From the NCBI RefSeq assembly GCF_025950235.1, contig NZ_JAPDDT010000026.1, positions 1 through 57,628 of the forward strand: DNA of 57,628 nucleotides, given 5' to 3'. How positions within the stretch are numbered: position 1 is the first letter of the stretch; each line of letters starts with the position of its first letter. Shown here piece after piece: positions 35,554-44,197 of the stretch. The stretch comes from Luteolibacter arcticus. GTDB taxonomy: Bacteria > Verrucomicrobiota > Verrucomicrobiia > Verrucomicrobiales > Akkermansiaceae. A program made the position numbers and the translations under genes. Under the pieces are notes generated by a model. It saw only the letters and a list, made by a program, of their open reading frames with translations, had not been told where the DNA came from and did not search any database.

Positions 35554-38500
35554 TCAGGGAGCCTCGGCCACCGACAGGCGGATGAAGTCCCTCACATCGG
35601 CCGGAGCGCCGCCATCGGTGCGGAACGTGTGCCATTCCCAGTCCGCATCAAGCGCCGGCAACGCGGGCGTGATGGCGGTCTGGACCGCGGCGGCATCCAC
35701 GGGTGCCAGTTCGGTCACGACCACCGAGTTCCAGATGCCCAGTTCGTTGGAGGCCTCGATGGTGTATTCCACCTTGTCCTTGATGGCTTCCCGCTTGCTC
35801 GCATCTGGCGCGCCGGCGGCGAAGACGGCGTTCTTGCGAACGGCCACGGTGTAGGTCAGCGCCTTGTCTCCACCGAGCACATGCATCTTGCCGTAGGCAC
35901 GGGGGCGGGACGAGCCGTTGGCTGGATTCGAGTTGGTAGCGAACTCCAGCAGGTTGCTTTCGCCGTCCTTGTCATCGTCGCCGTTCTTGCCTTCGGTCAC
36001 GCCGTAGAACGAGGCCCACGCGGTGTAAGGATCGTCGGTGACCACGCTGATCACGCCGGTCGTGGCAAACGCCGAGGTATCCCACACCAAGCCGGCGGTC
36101 AGCACGGCTGCAGTGAAGTTGAAGGTCGGCGTGCCGGTGATGCTGGCGGCGTCCACGATGTCGAACGTATTGCCAGCCACCGGGGTGTAGCCGCTCAGCG
36201 TCACGGCGATGGTGCCGTTGGCGGTGAGGGCACCCGTCGCGGCCACCTTGTCATGGGTGGCAGCGCCGGTGATTTCCACCGCGTAGCTCGAGCCTGCCTG
36301 GAGGTTGACGGTGGAGCCGAAGTTCAGCGTTCCCGCGCTATTGCCGGGGGCCAGTGTGCCGCCGCTTTGAACGGTGGTGGCGCCTGCGATGGAGCCGGTG
36401 CCGCCGAGCGTGCCCGTGGTGGCCACGGTGACAGCGGTGTTGCCGAGCGAACCGGTATTCACCCGCAGGGTGCCGGCGTTCACGCTGGTGGCCCCGGTGT
36501 AGGTGCTCACGCCGGTGAGTTCCAGAGTGCCGGCACCGGTCTTGGTCAAGGTGCCGACTCCGACGATCGCACCGCTGATCTGCAAGTCGGTGGTTGCCGC
36601 ACCGTCCGCCACCGAGACGGTGGTGTTGTTGGTGAGGCTGAGCTTCGAGGTCACCGTCGAGGGGCTCGCATGGGCCAGGCTCGTCAGCACCGGGGTCACG
36701 GCGTTGCGAGTGCGCATGTCAATGCCATCCACCTGGGTGACGCCGGAGCGGATACCGATGGTGCCAGCGGTCAGCGTGGCCGAGTTGAGGTGGTTGTATT
36801 CATCGGCGAGGAAGGAGCCACCGTTGATTACCACCGGCGTGAGCGCCGCGCCCGCGCCTTGGCCGAGGGCATTGTGGCTGTTGGCTTCCACGATGGCCCC
36901 GGCATTGATGGTCAGGGTACCGGAGCCGACCACGCTGGCGGCGTCGTTGTTGCCGAATAGCTTCAGGGTTCCCGCGTTGACCGTGGTGCCGCCGCTGTAG
37001 GTATTGGAGGCCGCTCCCGTGCGATTCAGCGTGAGGGTCCCGGCGCCCGCCTTCACGATGCCGCCATTGCCGGAAAGCAGGCCGCTGAGGGTGATGGTGC
37101 GGGCAGTGATGCCATCCACCGAATCGAGCGTGTCCACCGTCGTCGGTGTGACCGCGCCGGCCATGGCGAGCGCTTGGCCGGACGACCAGTTGGCGAAGGC
37201 ACCGAGGGTGCCCGCGCCGAGGTTGACCGTCTTGTTGCCGTTGGTGGTGATGCCGTTCGCGCCGAGGTTGAGACGGCCGCCATTCAAATTGTAAACGGCG
37301 GTGTTGTTCCTGGTGTTGCCAAGGTCGAGGCCCAACAGATTGGCGGTGCCGCCTGTCTGGTTGAACACCGCGTTGGTGGAATCCCAGCCGAAGCTCAATT
37401 CAGCACCGGTGGAGTTCAGCGTGCCGCCGCTCAGGTTGTAGGTGGCGGTGTTACCGCCAGCCCAGTGGCCGAATAGGAACGACGCCTGATTGGTGTTGGT
37501 ATTGTCCGTGCCGGTAATGCTGACCGTGCCCGCGGTGTGATTGACCGTGGAGGAGGTGTTGGAACCTTCGTCCAGGACGAACCGTCCGGTGGTCAAAGAG
37601 CCGCCAGCGACGTTGAAGGTGGCGGTGCCGATCGTGGTGCTGCCAGCAGTGGTGACCAGCGATCCACTGTTCAGGTTGGTGATGCCACCGGTCATCAGGA
37701 AATTGGCGGTGGACGACAGCGTCGCACCGCTGAGCGTGGCGGTGCCTGCGCTGAAGTTGGTACTGCCGGTGTGGTTGGCGGTGCCGGAATAGACCAAGGT
37801 GCCGCCGTCGGACTTGGTGAGGTTGCCCGGTCCGGTAATCGCACCACCGTAATTCATGGTGAAGCCGGTCCACACGTGAAAGCCGCCATCGCCCGTGGCG
37901 AGCGTGACGCCACGGTTGGAGTGGAGGGTCATGTCGACGCCCGTGGTTGCCCCGGCCTGGAGGCGGCCCCCGCTTTGCAAGGTGATGGAGTCCGCGACCG
38001 GAGATCCCGGGACGGGGCCCAGCAGGGCATCGCCCGTCACGCGGAGGATACCCGTGGAGACGTTCACTTTTCCTGTGAGACTGTTGGTTCCGTTCAGAAC
38101 CAAGGCTCCGGCACCGGTCTTCACCAGATCGAACGGGCCGCCGGTTTCCGACAGCGCGCCGCTGATGAAGAGGTCGGCCGTGTTGGTGAAGGTCGAGTCG
38201 TCGGTGAGCACCACGTTCCCGGTGGTGGTGGCCGCCGAAGCGCTGGTGAGGCTGCCGCCGTTCAGCGTGACCTGACGGGTGAACTTGCCGATGACGGTGT
38301 TGCTGATCTCAACGGTGCCGCCGAAATCGGCCGTGATCGTGCCGGAACCTTGGACGGTGCCGTTCCATACCGCGAAGGTGCCGCCGTTGACCTGGACGTT
38401 TCCGGAAGTGACCGTGCCGTCCACGGTGGCGTAGACCTTGTTTGACCCCTCCTTGGTCAGGGTGAATCCGCCGAGGTCCAGGACGGAGGAGGCTCCGCGC

Positions 38501-41500
38501 ACGTCGTAGCGACCGCTGCCGCTGATGGTGGCGTTCCCCGCGAGCGTCAGGAACTGGAAGGCGTTCTGTTGGTCGTTCGCTCCGCTTTGGGTGATCGCGC
38601 CGAGGCCGGTCACGCCCGTGCCGGAAATGGTGACCACCTTGGAGCCCAGGTTGAGGGTGTTCGCCGTGTGGGAACCAAGATCCAGCGTTCCGCCGCCGGA
38701 AATCGCGATCGCCGAGCCGTTTCCAAGCGCGCCCGTCGTGGTCAATTTCACGATGCCGCCCGAGATCGAGACAGGCCCCGTGAAGGTGTTCACCCCTCCC
38801 AGATCGAGGTCGACGTCCCCGGTCTTGGTCAGCCCGCCGGAGCCGCCGAAGCCGCTGCCGGTGAGGGTATATTTATAAGTGTCGTTATCCACCGTGACGG
38901 ACCCGGGCAACAGCGCACCGGTCATTGTCACCGTCTGGTCCCCTGCGATGTGGGTCTCGTCGAAGGTCACATTGTCACCGGTGAAGAAGTTGTCGTTGGC
39001 ACCGGCGTTCCAGTCGTTGTCGGTGCCGGCGATTTCCCAGGTGGTGGTGCTGCCGTCCCAGACGAGACTCTTCTTGGTGACGTCGAGGGTCACGTTGTTC
39101 GCGCCCACGTTGAAGGTGCTCGAACGATAGTTCGCGGCGTTGGCCAGCGCGAAGTTCGCCGCGGTGGCAACGGTGCCGCCATGGTTGAGCACGGTGAAGG
39201 CACCCGCGCCGGCCGGGGCGCCGGCGAGGTTCACGTTCACCGTTCCGTTCACGGTCAGCGTCCCGGTCGACGTCAGCGCGCCGGGCGTGGTGGCGTCGGC
39301 GAAGAGACTGGTCGCGTCACCGCCGAGGCTGCCGAAGGTGATGGAGCCAGCCGAACCTTCACCGCCGAGCCCGGCGCCGTTGGCAACGCTGACCACCGAG
39401 TTCAGGATGCTTCCGTCGATGTTCAGGCGGCCGGCGCTGACGGTGGTGGCGCCGTTGTAGCTGTTCACGGCGGCCAGGGTGGTGGTGCCGCTGCCGAGCT
39501 TCGTCACCGCGCTGGAGCCGGCGAGGATCGCGGAGATCGACTGGGTGCCGGAGCCGGTCGAGGTGCCAGTCCGGGTGGCGTTGCTGTCCGGATTGAGCCT
39601 GATGGCACCACCGCCGGTCACGCTCAGCGTGCCGTTGCCGGTGATGTTGTTCATCAGGCTGAAGGTCCGCGTGGCATTCACCGTGTCCAGCGTGGTGGTG
39701 CCGGAGCTGTTGATGTCGCTGTTGAGCGCCACGTCGGAACCGTCGGCTGCGGTGATCCGCACGGTGCCGCCGTTGAGGTTCACCAGGGTCGAGGTATTAC
39801 GACCGATCACCCCGTAGGCCGACTTGAGTTCGAGCAAGCCGGCGGAGGACAGGTTGTACTGGTCGATGCCGGTCGTCATGTTGACGCCGGACGCGGTGTT
39901 GCTGCGGTTGTCGAGGACCACGAAGTTGGTCGAAACGGTGCCTCCGGAATGGTTGAGGATCCCCTGGCCATCGACGCCGACGTAGATGCCGCCAGCGAGT
40001 TCACCGGTCGCCGAGGGCGTGGTGGCCGGTGCCGCGGAACCGAAGCTCAAGGTGCCGCCGGACAGGTTGTAGGTGGAGGTTTCCGTCGCGTAGTGGCCGA
40101 CCCGGATGTTGTTGCTGGTGTCGGTGTTGATGCCGTTCACCGCGACGGACCCGCCGGTCTGGTTGACGGTGGAGGAGTTGTTGACGTTGTCGCCGACCCA
40201 CAGGCCGCGGGCTTCCACGGTGGCACCGGAAGCGAGGTTCAGCACGGCCCCGGTAACGTTGGTGCCGACCTGGAGGACGCCGCCGTTGGTGCCGTCCGTG
40301 AGATCGATCACATTGGCCCCGCCGCCACCGATGGTGAAGCCAGTGCCGGTCGTGTTGGCATGCAGGAACGATTTGGTGAGGTTGGTGGCGGTGCCGTTGT
40401 GGGCGGCGATGATGTTTTGCCCGGCCGGCAGCGAGTAGCCGTCGGACCGCTGCATCCGCAAGCCGGCGGCCGCGGCGTCTTGATACAGAACCACGTCGCC
40501 GCTGCCGAGGGTACCGGTCGTGGTGTTGTTGCCGATGACCAGGGTGTTGGTGCCGGTCGTGCCGCCACCGTTGACCCAGATGCGCTCGAGGGCGGAAGCG
40601 TTGCCCGTGAGGACCAGGTTGGCACCCGAGGCACCGCCGCCGACGACGAGGTCGTCAGCCGGGGTGGCGTTGGTTAGCGTGCCGGACAAGGTGCCGGTGC
40701 CACCGTAGGGCATGATCTTGGCATCGTCCGCAAGGAGGATGTTGCCGGAAATCCCTCCGCCGTCGTTCATGCGAATGGCACCGATGCCGCTGCTGCCCGC
40801 ATAGGTGCCGGAGGGAACTGTCGGCGAGCTGCCGTCGGCTCCGGTGGCAGCCGTGGCCGCCGTGCCACCGCTGGTTTCCTGGAAGCCGTAGCCGGCGAGG
40901 ATCAGGTTGTTGGCAATGGTCCCGGTGTGCCACAACTGGGCCCGCGGATTGACTTCGATGCTGGCGGTGCCGAGGGCGGCCGGGGCCACGCTGCTGAGAC
41001 GGAACGAACCGTTGGCGGCAAGCGTACCGGACGGGGCCAGCCGCAGCGTGCCGCTGAAGGACGGGCTGGCACCGGTGAGCGTGAGGCTGCGGGGGAGCGG
41101 GGTGCCGCCGGCGAGCGGATCGATCTCCACGGTCCCGCTGCCGGACAGCACGCGATTGAAGCCGAAGTCGGCATTGGCGGCGAACAGCCGGAGGGTCGCG
41201 CCCCCGGCGACATCCACGCCGCTGGTGCCGGTCAGGTTGCTGGTGGCGGCATTCACTTCCAGGGTGCCGGCAGCAATGCTGGTGGCACCGGAGTAGGAAT
41301 GGGCGGCGCTGCCGCTGAGGGTGACCGTGCCCGTGCCGGTCTTGGCGAAGGGCATCGAACCGGTGAGCGCTCCGGCACCGGACAAGGTGTAGGCGGGACC
41401 GCCCGAGGTATTCTGGAAGTCCACCGACGCAGGGGTGACGGCCACGCCAAGCGTGATGGAGGTATTGGCTCCGGCGTCGGTGAAGATCAGCTCGTCACCC

Positions 41501-43854
41501 TGCAGGTAATTGGTCGCCGTATTTCCGGCGACCGTCCGCCAGTTCTGGGTCGTGTTGATGTCCCAGACCGCACCGTTGGTGCCGGTCCAGCGGACCTTGT
41601 CGTTGGTGGCGGTGAGACCGATCGCCGAGCCATTATCGGTGATCGAGCCGGCGACGCGTGGGGGCAGGCTGCCGACACTGAAGCCGGCGGTGCCCGGCGA
41701 GCTGCCGGTGTAGGAAATGATCGGATAGAAGGTGGAGGCCGTGCTAATCGTCCCCGTCGGGGTGACATTCACGGTGGTGGTTCCGCTCTGAGTCAGGCCG
41801 CCGGAGCTGGTCACGTTGATCACGTCATTGCCACCGGAGCCCAGATTCACGGCGAGCGTGCCATTCGTCAGGGCAAGCGCACTGGCGGTGATGCTGCCCG
41901 CTGTGGTGGTGTTGCCCGGCATCAGGGTGGTGCCGGTGCCAATCGTGAGCCCGCCGGTGAAGGTGCCCGCACCGCGCAGGGTGCCACCAGAGAGTGCGAC
42001 CGGGGCGCTGGCAGTCGTGCCATTGACGAATAGCGTGCCCTCTCCGGCCTTGGTCAGGGTACCGCTGCCCGTCACGGTCGCGATCGACAGCGTCAGGTCG
42101 TCGGCTGCGGTGCCATTGCCAATCGTGGCGATGGTGCCTGCGAGACCGGTGTCGAGCGATCCAGCGCCAGTGATGTTGTGAGCACCGTTGCTGCCGACCG
42201 CGGAATCGATGGTGGCGAAGTTCTGGCTGAAGCCGCTGTTGATGGTCAGCGTGCCGGAGTTGGAGTTGCCTTCTCCGAGGGTCAGCGGCTTGCCGGGTTC
42301 GAGAGCACTGGTGGTGTTGATCACCACTCCGCCGTTCGCGACGGTGGTGGAGCCTTGGGTGTTTCCGGTCGAGTTGACCGTCCAAGTGCCGCCATCGGTC
42401 TTGAGGAACATGCCGCTCCCCAGGAAGACGTTGCCATTGATGATCCCGTTGCCGGCGCCGCGCACGAACAGGCCGCCGGAGGGCAGCGTGGGGCTGTTGT
42501 AAACGGTGCCGTTGATGGTGAGGGTGGTGCCAGAGGCGGCCGAGAGCGTCTGGTTGCGCACGCCGGCCACCGGGCTTTCCAGCACGATCGAGCCGGACCA
42601 GGTGTTGTTGCCAGAGATGTTGTCGAGAGCGGCCCGCTGGTCGTTGGCGAGGTTGGGACCATTGCGCAGGACCAGGGTGCGGCCTGCGCCGATGTTGATG
42701 CCGCCGGCCAGGCGGACGCCGACCGTCGATGCAGCCTGAGTGTTGTTGGCAAGGATCGTCGGCGTGTTGCCGAGCGCGCCAGCATTGGCCAAGCGGACAT
42801 AGCCGCCGTTGATCGTCATCACGCCGCCCGTCGCAGCGCTCGTGAAGGTGTTGGCACCCGACAAGATCAATTCGACCGCACCGGTAGCCGTGGTGTTGAT
42901 CTTGGTGATGCCGCCGGTGCCCGACACAACGCCGGAAAGGGTCAGGTTCTTGTCATCCCAGCGGCCACGGAAGGTATTCGAGCCGGTAAGCCCCACGGTG
43001 CCGGACAGCGTGGTATTGCCATCCTCGTAGAAGATCGTCCCGCTGCTGAGGGTCAGGTTGTTGGTGTGAGTGAGGACGTTGGCGCTGCTGGCGGTGAAGA
43101 AATGCAGGGTCGCACCGCTATTCACCGCCACCACACCGGCACCAAGGTTCGCGTAGGTGGCGACCGTGTTCGGGCGCTCGACGCGCAAGGTGCCGCCATT
43201 GATGGTGACCGCTCCGGTAAAGGTGTTGGCTGGGGCCGCGGTCGTGTTGCCGAGATACCAGGTGCCGGTGCCGGTCTTGGTGATGCTGGTCACGCCCGCC
43301 CCGTTGTTGGCGATCACGCCATTGATCCGGTTGGCGGCCGTGCTGGCACCGCCCAGCGTCAGGGTCGTGTTGGCAGCGGTGGCCGGGGCCACGCCATTGT
43401 TGACGGTGAGGGAGCCGGTATTGTTGCTGTTGGTCCAGAGTTGGTTCCCGCTGAGCGCGATGGCCACCTGCTGGCCGGCGGTCGCCGAGCCGATGACTTG
43501 TGCGCCGGTGCCCGTCAGGTCGATCCCGCTGGCACCCAAGGTGAGAATCTGGTTGGTGCCACCGCCTTGCAGGGCATGGGCCTGCGACGAGGTGAAGCTC
43601 AAGCCGGTCACCGCACGCGCGGCGTTGAGATTGACGGTCTGTCCGCTGGCGACCGAGGACGCGCTGAAAATCGCGAGGTCAACCGAGCCGGGAACGGCGG
43701 CGGGATCGGTGCCACCGGCCACCACGGTGGACCAGTTGGCGAGTGCGGACCAATCGTTGGCGGTGCCGCCATTGTTGTCCCAGTAGAGGTTGGCGGCGAA
43801 GGAGGCTGGCGCAGCAAAGAGCGCCAGCGCCTGCAGGGAGGCTCTGGTTGTCAT
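35554..43854 (-). CDS. Giant autotransporter-associated beta-strand repeat protein
   Basis: 2766 residues. Signal peptide about 1-20 (MTTRASLQALALFAAPASFA-A). Most of the protein is repeats of the autotransporter-associated type: glycine-, threonine- and asparagine-rich units such as KTGAGTLTLNRTG...YSGGTTVNAGTLKL, about 40-60 residues apart, predicted to fold as a beta-helix. Near the C-terminus KNGDDDKDGESNLLEFA is a calcium-like loop, followed by a beta sandwich ending RLSVAEAP. There is no outer-membrane beta-barrel and no PEP-CTERM or LPXTG sorting signal, so release or another anchor is implied. Codon use is biased to GGC/ACC/AAC with no sign of recent transfer. Likely a surface or matrix adhesin. 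Confidence 0.9.
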   Translation of the reverse strand: MTTRASLQALALFAAPASFAANLYWDNNGGTANDWSALANWSTVVAGGTDPAAVPGSVDLAIFSASSVASGQTVNLNAARAVTGLSFTSSQAHALQGGGTNQILTLGASGIDLTGTGAQVIGSATAGQQVAIALSGNQLWTNSNNTGSLTVNNGVAPATAANTTLTLGGASTAANRINGVIANNGAGVTSITKTGTGTWYLGNTTAAPANTFTGAVTINGGTLRVERPNTVATYANLGAGVVAVNSGATLHFFTASSANVLTHTNNLTLSSGTIFYEDGNTTLSGTVGLTGSNTFRGRWDDKNLTLSGVVSGTGGITKINTTATGAVELILSGANTFTSAATGGVMTINGGYVRLANAGALGNTPTILANNTQAASTVGVRLAGGINIGAGRTLVLRNGPNLANDQRAALDNISGNNTWSGSIVLESPVAGVRNQTLSAASGTTLTINGTVYNSPTLPSGGLFVRGAGNGIINGNVFLGSGMFLKTDGGTWTVNSTGNTQGSTTVANGGVVINTTSALEPGKPLTLGEGNSNSGTLTINSGFSQNFATIDSAVGSNGAHNITGAGSLDTGLAGTIATIGNGTAADDLTLSIATVTGSGTLTKAGEGTLFVNGTTASAPVALSGGTLRGAGTFTGGLTIGTGTTLMPGNTTTAGSITASALALTNGTLAVNLGSGGNDVINVTSSGGLTQSGTTTVNVTPTGTISTASTFYPIISYTGSSPGTAGFSVGSLPPRVAGSITDNGSAIGLTATNDKVRWTGTNGAVWDINTTQNWRTVAGNTATNYLQGDELIFTDAGANTSITLGVAVTPASVDFQNTSGGPAYTLSGAGALTGSMPFAKTGTGTVTLSGSAAHSYSGATSIAAGTLEVNAATSNLTGTSGVDVAGGATLRLFAANADFGFNRVLSGSGTVEIDPLAGGTPLPRSLTLTGASPSFSGTLRLAPSGTLAANGSFRLSSVAPAALGTASIEVNPRAQLWHTGTIANNLILAGYGFQETSGGTAATAATGADGSSPTVPSGTYAGSSGIGAIRMNDGGGISGNILLADDAKIMPYGGTGTLSGTLTNATPADDLVVGGGASGANLVLTGNASALERIWVNGGGTTGTNTLVIGNNTTTGTLGSGDVVLYQDAAAAGLRMQRSDGYSLPAGQNIIAAHNGTATNLTKSFLHANTTGTGFTIGGGGANVIDLTDGTNGGVLQVGTNVTGAVLNLASGATVEARGLWVGDNVNNSSTVNQTGGSVAVNGINTDTSNNIRVGHYATETSTYNLSGGTLSFGSAAPATTPSATGELAGGIYVGVDGQGILNHSGGTVSTNFVVLDNRSNTASGVNMTTGIDQYNLSSAGLLELKSAYGVIGRNTSTLVNLNGGTVRITAADGSDVALNSDINSSGTTTLDTVNATRTFSLMNNITGNGTLSVTGGGAIRLNPDSNATRTGTSTGSGTQSISAILAGSSAVTKLGSGTTTLAAVNSYNGATTVSAGRLNIDGSILNSVVSVANGAGLGGEGSAGSITFGSLGGDATSLFADATTPGALTSTGTLTVNGTVNVNLAGAPAGAGAFTVLNHGGTVATAANFALANAANYRSSTFNVGANNVTLDVTKKSLVWDGSTTTWEIAGTDNDWNAGANDNFFTGDNVTFDETHIAGDQTVTMTGALLPGSVTVDNDTYKYTLTGSGFGGSGGLTKTGDVDLDLGGVNTFTGPVSISGGIVKLTTTGALGNGSAIAISGGGTLDLGSHTANTLNLGSKVVTISGTGVTGLGAITQSGANDQQNAFQFLTLAGNATISGSGRYDVRGASSVLDLGGFTLTKEGSNKVYATVDGTVTSGNVQVNGGTFAVWNGTVQGSGTITADFGGTVEISNTVIGKFTRQVTLNGGSLTSASAATTTGNVVLTDDSTFTNTADLFISGALSETGGPFDLVKTGAGALVLNGTNSLTGKVNVSTGILRVTGDALLGPVPGSPVADSITLQSGGRLQAGATTGVDMTLHSNRGVTLATGDGGFHVWTGFTMNYGGAITGPGNLTKSDGGTLVYSGTANHTGSTNFSAGTATLSGATLSSTANFLMTGGITNLNSGSLVTTAGSTTIGTATFNVAGGSLTTGRFVLDEGSNTSSTVNHTAGTVSITGTDNTNTNQASFLFGHWAGGNTATYNLSGGTLNSTGAELSFGWDSTNAVFNQTGGTANLLGLDLGNTRNNTAVYNLNGGRLNLGANGITTNGNKTVNLGAGTLGAFANWSSGQALAMAGAVTPTTVDTLDSVDGITARTITLSGLLSGNGGIVKAGAGTLTLNRTGAASNTYSGGTTVNAGTLKLFGNNDAASVVGSGTLTINAGAIVEANSHNALGQGAGAALTPVVINGGSFLADEYNHLNSATLTAGTIGIRSGVTQVDGIDMRTRNAVTPVLTSLAHASPSTVTSKLSLTNNTTVSVADGAATTDLQISGAIVGVGTLTKTGAGTLELTGVSTYTGATSVNAGTLRVNTGSLGNTAVTVATTGTLGGTGSIAGATTVQSGGTLAPGNSAGTLNFGSTVNLQAGSSYAVEITGAATHDKVAATGALTANGTIAVTLSGYTPVAGNTFDIVDAASITGTPTFNFTAAVLTAGLVWDTSAFATTGVISVVTDDPYTAWASFYGVTEGKNGDDDKDGESNLLEFATNSNPANGSSRPRAYGKMHVLGGDKALTYTVAVRKNAVFAAGAPDASKREAIKDKVEYTIEASNELGIWNSVVVTELAPVDAAAVQTAITPALPALDADWEWHTFRTDGGAPADVRDFIRLSVAEAP

Positions 43855-44197
43855 TGGGTTTGGGGAGTTAGAGGAGGTTCGAGGGTTTTACCCGACAAAT
43901 TTGATCTGTCAGACAGCGTCATTCGTAACAGAAGAATGCGGAAGCCGTCAAAATAATACTTTACTTGTCACTTTTTGCGATTTCCGACCCTCCCCGCCAC
44001 TCTCCCATCCTCCTCGTCCCTCGGAAAGCTACCGGGCAGGCCTTGCATGTTCGCACCGCCCGTGGCATGCCCGCGCGGATTTCCAGCAGCTTGCCGACAC
44101 CGCGCAAGAGAGCCGGCAGCCCGAACGTCATTTCATTCCCCACGAAAACACCGGGTAATCCCGGCGGGAACTCCCCCCAGAGAGCGTCCCGCAATCC
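43855..44197. other. Divergent control region, giant protein / sensor kinase
   Basis: 343 bp. The left 120 bp is AT-richer than its surroundings and contains the promoter listed next for the minus gene. The right part is GC-rich and codes nothing convincing; CCGGG-TAAT-CCCGG at about 44151 is the only hairpin I can point to before the kinase start. No ribosome-binding site is obvious ahead of ATG 44198. Confidence 0.5.
43923..43951 (-). promoter_or_regulatory. Candidate sigma-70 promoter for the giant gene
   Basis: On the minus strand TTGACG (-35, complement of 43946-43951), a 17-nt spacer and TTACGA (-10, complement of 43923-43928) lie about 70 nt from the ATG. The -35 is strong and the -10 weak; the AT-rich setting supports it. 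Confidence 0.4.

Noticed and set aside
35554..43854. CRISPR-like or satellite repeats in the giant gene region
   Set aside because: The periodicity is protein-level (beta-strand repeats); DNA repeats are imperfect and lie in frame.
42178..43956. Long plus-strand frame opposite the giant repeat protein
   Set aside because: Gly/Arg/Ala-rich mirror of the beta-strand repeats, no start context and no domain.
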